Assembly (NCBI RefSeq): GCF_000227135.1
Contig: NC_018254.1
Location: forward strand, 519,589 to 583,588
Origin: Leishmania donovani
Lineage: Eukaryota > Euglenozoa > Kinetoplastea > Trypanosomatida > Trypanosomatidae
Direction: 5' to 3'
Length of the DNA: 64,000 nucleotides
Part shown: piece by piece, positions 41,361 to 50,300 of the stretch
Numbering within the stretch: position 1 is the first letter of the stretch
Layout of the letters: each line of letters begins with the position of its first letter
The notes under the pieces: generated by a model
Database searches by the model: none
Seen by the model: the letters and a program-made list of their open reading frames with translations, nothing else
Told to the model about the DNA's origin: nothing
Position numbers and translations under genes: made by a program

Positions 41361-42526
41361 AAAAGCTCGCAGGTGACGGAGCAGCCGAGCGTAGAGGGGA
41401 GAGGGTGGAGCGGGCGAAAATGAGCAGTTAGCGTCCCACAGAAAACGTGGGCACTGCTGCGGCTCGTGCTTGTAGGGCCCTTTCATGTCGGGTGTCGTTC
41501 TTAGACGTGTTGCTGTGCTTCCTCACCCCGCATCACGCGTACATCGATGCGTCGCTGTGCTGTCACTTCTTTCTCTTGCTATTTACGCATGTGTGCGCAC
41601 GTGGTGCCGGAGAAGCCTGTATGCGTGTCTCTGTCGTTGTTTGTTGTGCCCTCGATTTGTGAGCGCAGCGCGTGCGCTGGGGGTTTCCTTGTTTTTTTTT
41701 TCTTCGTTTCCCGTTGCCCTTGTCGGTTTCTGTATTACAGTTCTCGTAGCCAAAGTGGAGAAGGCCGGGAGGGGAAGGAAGAGGGGGCGGTGGGGGGTGG
41801 GGCATGCAATGCATCCAACTTGCTTGCCCCCACTTTCAGTGGTACAGTGAGTCAGCCCATCCTTTGGCAGCCTTTCCTGTTGGCATCCTTGGCTAGTGTG
41901 CTGCCACCGATGGCCTCCACGCACGTACGCTAACGGATGGTGTGTGTACGTGCGTGTGCGCAAGCGATGGGCGGCCCATGCTGGCCAACACGAGAACCCC
42001 ACCCTTCCCTGTGTGCCTTCCCACTCAGACGCAAACAAGCAAAGCATACACAACAACCGCACGAAGCGATCATCGCCGCATCGGTCGTCTCTGTGAATCG
42101 AATGCATCTCTGCGAGGATCCTCTCCTGCGGCGAGAACTTTGCCCTCACCTCTATCCCTCAAATGTGACGTGAATGCGGACGGGCCGTGCGAGTGCGCGC
42201 GCAACAGCTCTGTTGCCTCGCGTCACGACAAGGGAAGTGTGTGCTGTGCGTGGCGGGGAGGGGGAGGGGGAGTTTGGAGCCGCTGCTCCGCTCCTTGCCA
42301 AGTGAGACGGACTCATGCCACCGGTGCCTTCACGAAGCAGCGCGCCCACTTCCATCACCCACGGCACGTTTTCTTCTATCTCGGGCGACGGTGCGTGTAC
42401 GCTTTTCGTTTTCTCTTCGGTAGCGATCTGTTTTCTTGCGCGAATTCGGTGTGCCGCGCACACGCCCTTACATGCAGATACAGTGCAGCTTTCACGCCGG
42501 TGTGCTACGCGTATCATCAAGGAGAC
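41361..42526. other. Intergenic region upstream of the GNAT gene
   Basis: T-rich tract at about 41690-41710, GT-rich and G-rich patches, and a CT/T-rich stretch ending CTCTTCGGTAG at 42422, the likely acceptor for the acetyltransferase gene. The GNAT frame is open far upstream (to 41942), but the upstream part has no protein-like composition. Confidence 0.6.
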
Positions 42527-43291
42527 ATGCCCGCACGTAAGCAAGAGTCGGAAGCGGTCAAGGCACTCTTCCACTACCCGTGCCACAGTTTCATTGTGCG
42601 GTCTGCTCTGGAAGGGCACATGGGACAGGTGACGGTTCGTGGCAGCAGCGCCGCGGCAACGCTGAGAGCCCGCATCACCGTCGGCGTGTTCACTGTCCTC
42701 GCCGGTGCCCCCGACGCGGAACTTGTCAGCGGCATCACAACCTCCCTTGTCGTTCCCGTCCAGCCTGAATGGATTCCGCTCATTGAAGCGCATTCGCCTG
42801 CCCTGAAGCCTTATATTCGCTACCCCATGGTCACCGCGACAGGGTCATTCGACGTGAGGCGTCTGCAACAGTATGCGGCGGCGTGCCCTGCCGCCTACGT
42901 CATCGAGCCCATCACGGAGGCGCTAGCGGAGCGCACGCGGAAGATGAAGTGGTCCTTCGACCTCTGCGGCAACTTCCGCGACGCCGCCGACTTCGCGGCG
43001 CGGGGAATCGGCTTCGTCGCTCTGGAGAGGGCAACCGGCAACATTGCAGCCGGTGCGTCCAGCTTTGCCATCTGCGACGGAGGTGTTGAGGTGGAGGTGG
43101 ACACGGCGGAATCACATCAACGTCGCGGCTTGGCGCTGGCGTGCTCTGCTCGGCTCATCTTAGAGTGCCTGAAGCGTGGCCTATATCCAAACTGGGATGC
43201 GCACGTGCCGCACTCGGCGCACCTGGCAGAGAAGCTCGGCTACACGCGGGGCACACCGTACAAGGCCTACGTTGAGGAGCTCCCAACATGA
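42527..43291 (+). CDS. GNAT-family acetyltransferase of a bacterial-type family
   Basis: A 254-residue protein resembling the GNAT_acetyltran family (Pfam PF12746) that is common in Firmicutes. The acetyl-CoA pyrophosphate loop is in HQRRGLALACSARLILEC (R199-G201). The next helix and strand, LKRGLYPNWDAHVPHSAHLA and EKLGYTRGTPYKAY (from about 215), are nearly the family's terminal signature (N222-W223-D224). An earlier core stretch reads AGASSFAICDGGVEVEVDTA (about 175-194). The N-terminal half (about 10-150) is less conserved, with ITEALAERTRKMKWSFDLCG near 125-145. No targeting signal or membrane span. Substrate unknown. The start after the acceptor at 42422 gives a normal family length (about 250-270). 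The sharp resemblance to bacterial members suggests acquisition from bacteria, to be tested. Confidence 0.82.
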   Translation: MPARKQESEAVKALFHYPCHSFIVRSALEGHMGQVTVRGSSAAATLRARITVGVFTVLAGAPDAELVSGITTSLVVPVQPEWIPLIEAHSPALKPYIRYPMVTATGSFDVRRLQQYAAACPAAYVIEPITEALAERTRKMKWSFDLCGNFRDAADFAARGIGFVALERATGNIAAGASSFAICDGGVEVEVDTAESHQRRGLALACSARLILECLKRGLYPNWDAHVPHSAHLAEKLGYTRGTPYKAYVEELPT

Positions 43292-43429
43292 AGATTCACT
43301 CTCCCATTGGCGCGTCTTTGCGTGCTGCGGGTAGGCCCTGCACTGCTCACCGCTTGTACGGCCCTGACTACCTTACGCATGTGCCCCGGGAAAAGGCTGG
43401 AGGGGGGAAGTGGGCTATCTGAGAACAGC

Positions 43430-43448
43430 AGCGGCCGCGGCGGCCGCT
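43430..43448. repeat. Perfect GC-rich palindrome with one-base centre
   Basis: Two 9-base arms (AGCGGCCGC and its complement) around one G. Lies about 140 bases downstream of the GNAT gene. Confidence 0.8.
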
Positions 43449-43599
43449 CACGTGCGGTGCCTTCGTCCCTTGTCACGTTTCCTTTTCTCCCGTTCTCTCC
43501 ACATCATTCCTGCTCCCTTCGTGCGAGCTTGCGGTCTTGTGCGCGCAAACGAAACGGGCATTCGCGAATAAAGCAGCGCATGCGGCGAGCACTGCCACG

Positions 43600-43601
<2 letters not shown>

Positions 43602-43635
<34 letters not shown>
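43602..43635. repeat. (CA)17 microsatellite
   Basis: Uninterrupted CA alternation of 34 bases between the GNAT and RPB11 genes. Confidence 0.95.
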
Positions 43636-43638
<3 letters not shown>

Positions 43639-44224
43639 CTGTCCCCGAAAGCGGCGTTGACAAGATTATAACAGCACTTCAGAAAACCGAAGCACCTTTA
43701 CGAAGACACCGAAACGGCCCAGAGGACAAACTCCGTGGAGGAGATACCCTTTCCTCTCTGGCGCGCTTTGGCTGTCGAGGCCCCCTCCCTCATCAACCCC
43801 ACGCTCCCGGGGCTGCCGACTCCCGACATTGACTCGCACCCGCCCTTTCGCAGGAAGCAGACGCGACCGCATTGCTTTGCCTGTCTCGTCCCCGCCAGCA
43901 TGTCGCATACCCGTTCTCTTTCTCCTCGTCTTCGTCCTGCCATGAGCGCTTCCCGGAGAGAGCATGTGCAGCGCGGACGGGCGTGCTACTTGTGTATGTA
44001 TACCTCTCCCTCGTACTTTTCACGCATCCTTCCTCACTTTCCTCGCTCCTCCCTTCACTTATCCTCTTTTCCCGCGTCGCTGCGGCTGCCCCGCCCTTCG
44101 CCCGTGAAACTCCAAGCGGCAGCCGACGTGCACGTCGCTACTCTCTCGTTTCCCTTTCCTCTCCCACCCACGCGCTGAGGGGCAGCTCGCTTTCATCTGT
44201 TGTACTCCATATACAAACATACAC

Positions 44225-44244
44225 TATATATATATATATATATA
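44225..44244. repeat. (TA)10 microsatellite in the RPB11 leader
   Basis: Pure TA alternation ending 30 bases before the RPB11 start codon. AT runs are rare in this GC-rich window. Confidence 0.95.
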
Positions 44245-44274
44245 TGCGCTGCTTGCGCGAGCCGCAACAAGAAA

Positions 44275-44679
44275 ATGGCGGTCCCTCATGGCATGCTGAT
44301 TTCTCGCAACGACATCACCCCAGACAGTCTAGTGGACTTGCCGGGAGATCGTAAGATTGTGGAGCAGATCTCCAACACGATGGCTAACTCCTCCCTGTTT
44401 AAGATGGAGAAGGAGGACCACACACTGGCGAACCTGCTGCGCATGAAGCTGCACGAGTCGCCATTTGTGCAGATTGCGGGCTACCGAGTACCGCATCCAA
44501 CAAAGCATAACGTGGAGCTGCGCGTGCAAACGGCGTCGAACGGGACGGACGCGCCAGTCCCTGCCCCGAAAAAGGCGCTGCAAGACGCGATCGACGGCTG
44601 CTTGAAGGATTTAGAGGTGTTTGAGGAGCAGCTGCGGCGCGAGGCACAGCTGAAGGGTCTCGAGGCGTCCCCATCATGA
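44275..44679 (+). CDS. RPB11: RNA polymerase II subunit RPB11
   Basis: A 134-residue alpha-like subunit that pairs with RPB3 to start assembly of RNA polymerase II. Key blocks are FKMEKEDHTLANLLRMKL (42-59; the EDHTL.N core at 47-53 is the alpha-motif) and FVQIAGYRVPHPTKHNVELR (64-83; GYRVPHP at 69-75), then VQT and a long C-terminal helix (AIDGCLKDLEVFEEQLRREA, about 104-123). The paralogue AC19 (RPAC2) of polymerases I and III shares the alpha-motif, but the GY.VPHP block favours RPB11. Typical length is 115-120. The frame is open upstream to 44200, but that part translates the TA run, so the ATG at 44275 (after CAACAAGAAA) is used. Confidence 0.9.
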   Translation: MAVPHGMLISRNDITPDSLVDLPGDRKIVEQISNTMANSSLFKMEKEDHTLANLLRMKLHESPFVQIAGYRVPHPTKHNVELRVQTASNGTDAPVPAPKKALQDAIDGCLKDLEVFEEQLRREAQLKGLEASPS

Positions 44680-45839
44680 GCAGATGGGAATAAAAGAGTA
44701 AACGTGTGCCCCGGGGACAGGATCGCTGCGAGGTGTGGATACACGCTCATGTCTGTCAGCGTGCGCTGGCCCCTCGACATCCGGACCATCCGTCGGCGTC
44801 TTTTTCTATGTTGACTGCGTGTATAGGGAAGTGGTTTGCAGATGCGCTCGCGCCATCAACGCTTCTGTGTCTTGTCAAACGTGTGGTTTGTGATGCGGCT
44901 CGATCTTTGCTGGGCCACAGGTATGCGTGTCTGTGCCCACCTGTGTGTGGGCCTAGTTTTCCGTTAGCCTCCTCTCCCTCTCCCGGCGCGCGGGCTTTCC
45001 CTTCTAAAGCTGCGTGAAGAGATCGGCTTGTAGAGAGGGCCGCACCAGCTGCCACGCATGCGCATCTGCCACAACGTACAAACAAGCAGAGGATATACTG
45101 GTAATAGCTCACCGTCGCCTTTTTCTTCGAAGTGGCAGCACAGCGTCTGAGAAGCTCGTGTGCTTCGTTCAGCGCGTGCTTCCGATGCTTTCTCAGCGAC
45201 TGATCGGAAGCCACGGAGCCCTCTTGTCTGTTTTTCACCTCCGTGGTGGGTGCCACATGGTGGTTTGCTCGCCTCCATCTGTCTCGCTGCCGTATGTTTT
45301 GTTTGCTTGTTTTGGTTCGCTGCTGGCACTTCGTCTTCCTTCCTCGCTCGTTGGCTTGCTTTTTCTCTGTCGTTGGCGAAGAAATGACCATCTCGTCGTG
45401 CGGGGTGGGACAGCAGAGGCGCAAACACAAAGCGGATCAGCGACAGACGCAAGTCCCTCCCCCAAACAGCAACTGCGACTCTTCGCTGCGTTCACACATG
45501 CACCCCTCGCCATCAGGGTTCTTTCCTTCCTCATCAACGCCCTTCAACTCCAGGGCAAAGAGAGAGGAGCGCGGCAGACATCTCTTCCTGATGGCGACGA
45601 GTGCACTATTCTCGTGATCTTGTTCTTTCTTCGGCGCCTCTCCGATACCCGCTTCCCTTCGATGGGGTTGCGCTGTGCAGGGCTGCATCGGTGCTGCTAC
45701 TCCGTCAGCGTCGTCGAAGCGCCCGCCAGGCCCGCTTTCCCCAGCTTCTCTGTCTCTACACTGAATCCCTCCATGCCTGTCTTTCTCTGTGAATTCTGAC
45801 GAGGAAAGAAGGCGATGTTGATACGAGGCGCCGCTCCGT
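44680..45839. other. Gene-free 3' flank of RPB11
   Basis: No family-like frame. The 261-residue + frame (45014-45799) and the overlapping minus frames are Cys/Ser/Leu/Arg-rich shadows of CT-rich DNA. Confidence 0.55.
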
Positions 45840-46740
45840 GCTAACCGTTCAGCGATCATGAATGTTGCGGCTGTGCGTGCGTTCATGCGGCCGGATTGGT
45901 GCCGCTGTGCGAGCTGGGGGAACTGCTGCGCGCGTGCCCGCGCAGTCTGCCCGCCCCACAGAGCCCGGCGACCGTGTCGGAGGAAGGTGCCGCAGCACTC
46001 GGGGCGGCCGACATGATTCCGCGCTGTAGCTGCTGCAGCCGCGTGGCCGGCTGCGTCCTCTCCGTGATGGGTGAGGAAGAGAGTCTGACGAGGAGACGGC
46101 TCATGCTGTGGCCGCGGAGGGACAGATGGCCGGCGTCTGGCTGGACTGCTCACTGTGGCTCTGCGTGCTGTGCAACGTTGGTGGAGTGGCGGACTGGAGA
46201 GCGTCGCTTTCCCCGGGACCCATGCCTAAAGGGCTGCTGCCCCCAGCCATGTTTGCCGCCGCTCTCTGGGAGCGCCGAGGGTGAGGTGGACAAGCGGTGC
46301 TAGTGTGCCGCAGCGAGCACAGCACTGCGCACCAGGCCGTTCGCGACGACCGCCGCGGTGTACGGCCTGTGCGCCGACGCCACCTTGCACGAATGGCGGG
46401 GGGGGGGGGCTGCGCGCATAAAGCAGGCGACAGAGTACGCCGCCATGACGGGCACGCGATGGGGCAGCGGCCCCGCCGATCGCGTAGGTGTGGCAGCGCA
46501 CAGTTCGGTGCGCTGCGGCTTTTGAGACGCCTTTTCTTGTCTGCTGGGGCTACGGCTGCCCTTTATGGGGGCAGCACGTCTGCCATCGCTGCTTTGAGCA
46601 CCGACTATCCACACAGCCGTGCAGTCAATGCGGAGTTTCATGGCTGCATGTCTCCCTTGCCGCACCTGGTCCACGACACGTTGCACAGAACCCGGCGAGA
46701 CCCCCGCGGACAGGCCTAGCCGCGATCCCGGATACCAAGC
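45840..46740 (+). pseudogene. Second decayed coding region
   Basis: GC-rich DNA with coding-like segments in different + frames: about 46103-46281 (contains GLLPPAMFAAALWERRG), 46304-46525 (contains FATTAAVYGLCADATLHEW, then IKQATEYAAMTGTRWGSG, ending in a stop) and 46545-46720 (contains GATAALYGGSTSAIAALS). Stops and frame changes separate them, and a G run of 13 at about 46398-46410 is a likely slip site. The regular small-residue and Gly pattern suggests a former membrane protein. It faintly recalls Tim17/PMP24-type proteins, but I would not name it. The contrast with the CT-rich flanks on both sides supports an eroded gene rather than ordinary intergenic sequence. Confidence 0.42.
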
Positions 46741-47301
46741 GCGACGGCGCACAACTGGTGACACGGGGAGGTGAGACAGTAAGCTCGAAGGGCGGGTGGC
46801 TCCGTGCTCTCATCTGTGGACACAAGCACAAGCGTGTACGCGAATTAGTGCTCCTGGATACAAAAAAAAAGCCGAAGACGCTCTCAATGCCGAACCGTTA
46901 TGGCCCTCCGTGTAACTCTCTCTCTCTGCACTTCCTCCCTCTCCTCTCTCCCCCCTCTCGTGAAGGCGAAGGAACAGACGTATTGATGCATTCTTTACAT
47001 CTGAAGTAACGCACGTGTTGCCACCTCCCTCCCCCTCCCCTGCGCCTCTGTTTGTTCTTTCGGCTGCGTTTTGTGTGTGTGTGTGTGTCTTCTTTCTCTG
47101 GGGTGCTGCACCCACCCCTCCCCTCCCCCATACCCGCAGCGCTGCCGTGCACGCACCAGCCCACTACCCAGCACACGCAGCGCTGCCTTCATTCCGTTTT
47201 TCCTTCGTTGCTCGTTTGGTGCCTGCAATCATTTCTTTAGCGGCTCCAGTAGCGACACGCCACGGCAGCTCAGAGGCTTGTGGAAGCCGTTTCGCGCAGC
47301 C
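46741..47301. other. Intergenic and leader of the DGAT2-fusion gene
   Basis: CT-rich (46910-46955), a GT run (47073-47088) and a C-rich tract ending ATACCCGCAG at 47139, the likely acceptor. This leaves a leader of about 160 bases. Confidence 0.6.
47115..47139 (+). promoter_or_regulatory. Putative spliced-leader acceptor for the DGAT2-fusion gene
   Basis: C/T-rich tract ending in CCCGCAG at 47139. It makes the in-frame ATG at 47071 lie upstream of the mature mRNA and supports the start at 47302. Confidence 0.5.
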
Positions 47302-50300
47302 ATGCACCCCGAGTCCACCGCCTTCCGCACGCCATCTTCGGGTGTAGCCACGGAGGACACAACAATTATACCCTCGTACTCAAAGGCAGAGTCGACAGAT
47401 GGTGCGCCTCCGGTCGCCCCGCCAGCCGCACTCGCAGACCCACAGCTAGCGACTTTATCAGCCCAAAGTGTGAACGCATCTTTTGCACTCACATGCCGCA
47501 GCAGCTCCATGCTTGCCTCCCAGGCGCAGCTATCCAGATCGCACGGTCCGGCATCGATATCTCGCCCTCACTCCGACGTCGGCCTCGACGGTGAGCCAGC
47601 GGCGCCTTTCGAGGTGCCGCACTTCTCGACTGTCTCTCTCCTCATTGTGTGGATGCTGGACTGCGCTGTGGGGCTCTTCTCGCTTGTCCTGTCTGACGTG
47701 TACGTGAACCAGTACCCAGAGTTTCCGCTCATGTTCTTTCTGGCTCTTGGCTCGCACTTGAACGTCCTAGCTGGCTTCTTTGTATATCTGCTCGGCCGCG
47801 AGAAGTACGGCCACAAGGTGTATCGGTTCTATCAGCCTTTTGCCGGCGGTGTGCAGTTTGTCACGCTGCAGTGCTTTGGAGTCACGTGCGTGTCGTCCTC
47901 GCTGCTGCTGACGGCGGCGTACGCGCTTCTCTTTGAGCCCTCAGTGAATCATTCGCACGGCTTCATGAGCACGATTGGCGTACTGGCGCTGTTTGGCAAC
48001 ATTCTTCTCTTGCTCTCGCTGCGGAGTTTCACCTTCCACGACTGCGCCAAGGCCTCGGAGCCGGGATCGACTACCGCGTCATCGGGCACCGGCTCAGCCT
48101 TCCTGGCGGACAAAGGCCTCTCCGCATTCCTGCGGTATCTGCGCCGCCGCCCCAATGCAGAGAGCGCGCTGGAGGTGGCATTGCTGACGGCACAGAGCGC
48201 GTTCAGCATGGTGGCGATCCGCTTTCCACGGCTGCAAGAGGTTATCTTCCGCGTGAACCTTGCGATCACACTGGCCTGTGGGACGTTGAGTCTGTGCTTC
48301 GTTGGCTATCGGCGCTCTCTCGGCTTCATCAGCTTCCGCTTGCGGATGCATCGCACCTTTGACACCGTTCTTCTGTGGCTGTCGCGGTTTCTGTACGTCG
48401 CCGCAGCGTTTGCGAACGTGCTGTTGCTCATGGACGCCGGTGTGCACACAGTAACGCCGTTGTCTGTGCTAGCCGTGCAGGGACTGAGCGTCGTGAGTTG
48501 CGTGGCGCTGCTGATGTTTCTGCGCACGATGCGCTATGAGGCTCTGGCGAATACGCCGAACGTTCCAAGCAGTGTGTTCGAGCTCGGTGGCGTGGTGGCG
48601 GTGGCGACGGCGTTTCTGCTAGCATGCCTGAACGTGAGCATCTTTTTTTATGTACAGAACTACCCCGACGGCCTCGACGAGGCGGTGGAGGGGACAAGCT
48701 GGACGTACCAGGGGGTGCTGGTGCTTGTGTCGCAGCTGGCTCAGCTCGTCTCTCTGCTACCAACGCCCATGGTATACGTGTCGGGCGTGATTATGCATGA
48801 CGATCACTTTCGCATGCTGGCCAGAAACCGCTCAGTCGAAACGCTACCGGTGTTGCTGCTGCAGGCCCTGAGCTATCTGCTTTACGTCGCCGCCATCATC
48901 AGTTTCACGCTCTTTCTGTCCAGCAGTGCTCCTGCCATCGCCCCGCTGGAGGCGGTGCTGTCAACGCTCAGCGTTTTCTGCATGACGTGTGCCGTACGAC
49001 TGTGCAGCTCCTTGACGTACAAATTGCGCGCCTTTCTCGCTGCCGTGGTGGAGGAGCCCCCGTCGGAGCCGACCACGGTGGGGAAAAAGCCGGCTACCAA
49101 GGCGGTCGTAAGCCTTGACTCAGTGCTCCCTGTACACACCGAGCCGTCACCCGGCCTTCGCAGCAGGATGGCGGAGGAGCTGGCCAACACAGCTTACATC
49201 ATGAACGGTGAGATGATATTCAGCTACCTTCTGTGCCTAACGAACTTGCTGCTGCGGCTCCTTGTTGACATTTCTTTGCATCATGTTTGGGGCGAGGTGG
49301 AGCTGCCACACGCGCGCCTCATCATGATCGCCAACGCCTGCTTCATCGCGTGCGTGCCGCTGGCGCACTACTCGGGCAGAGACAAAGGCGTGCAGGTTTT
49401 TCACCCCTTCACCGGCAGCGGCAGTTTTGTGGCGCTGCAGGTGCTTGGCTGGATGATCTACGCGATTTGCGTCATCATCATCATCCTCGGTACCATTGTC
49501 TCCAGCAACTCCAACAGCGTTCCCGCCGAGTGGCACGCTCTTATAGCGGAGGGCCCTGTGATGTACACCCTGTTCGGCGTCCTGGAGCTGATTCCGGTCG
49601 TCCTCATCACGCTGTCCATCGCGATCGAGGCCCGCTACACCATGGCGACGGCACTGCAGCAGCGCTTGGCGAAGGAGTCGTTCCTGGAGCTGCGCCGCTT
49701 CATGCGCGAGGAGTTAGCAGACAAGTCGGACGAGGAGAAGGCCGTTGCCCAGGTCGCGTTCCGAACGCTCATGACGGCAGCGCTGCACAGCTTTGACATT
49801 CCGTGCACCGACGGCCTCCTCCGCATATATAAGGACCCAGCGGCAGCGCGACGTACCGGGAGAGGCTCCCGCGCGCAGAACAGCTGCAGCACCGGCAGTG
49901 ACGATGACGACGGCAGCGCCGAAGAAAACGAAAGCAGAGAAAGCTCTGACTGGAGTTGCAGTGGCGAGGACTTGACGATTCGCCGCCGGCGCCAAGAGGG
50001 CGCACGTGTGCTTGTGTTTCTGCTCTGCTGCGCGTCAGCTGCCTTCTTCGTGATAGCGGCGTTCATGGCCAAGGTAATGGTTTTGTCGTTGGCGTTCGCT
50101 GTGACTGCGATGCTCATATGCACGATTTCGTGCATCGGCTTACATGCTGGGTATGGGATGGTCCTCCACGGTGAGCCGAGCGTGTATGTGCCATTTATGC
50201 CGTTCCGCGGTGGGTCACAGTTTGTTGTTCGGCAGATGGCAGGATGGTGCTGCTACGCAGGCGCGTTCCTGGTGACGCTAATCACGTCGATCGAGTCCGC

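Larger units (their letters stand above)
43292..44274. other. Intergenic region upstream of RPB11
   Basis: Holds a GC palindrome (43430-43448), a (CA)17 run (43602-43635), CT-rich tracts (43990-44090, 44145-44165) and a (TA)10 run just before the gene. The acceptor is uncertain; CGCCCTTTCGCAG ending at 43853 is one candidate. Confidence 0.6.

Noticed and set aside
43602..43635. CA-run arrays considered as CRISPR or tandem genes
   Set aside because: Simple dinucleotide repeats without spacers, normal in kinetoplastid intergenic DNA.
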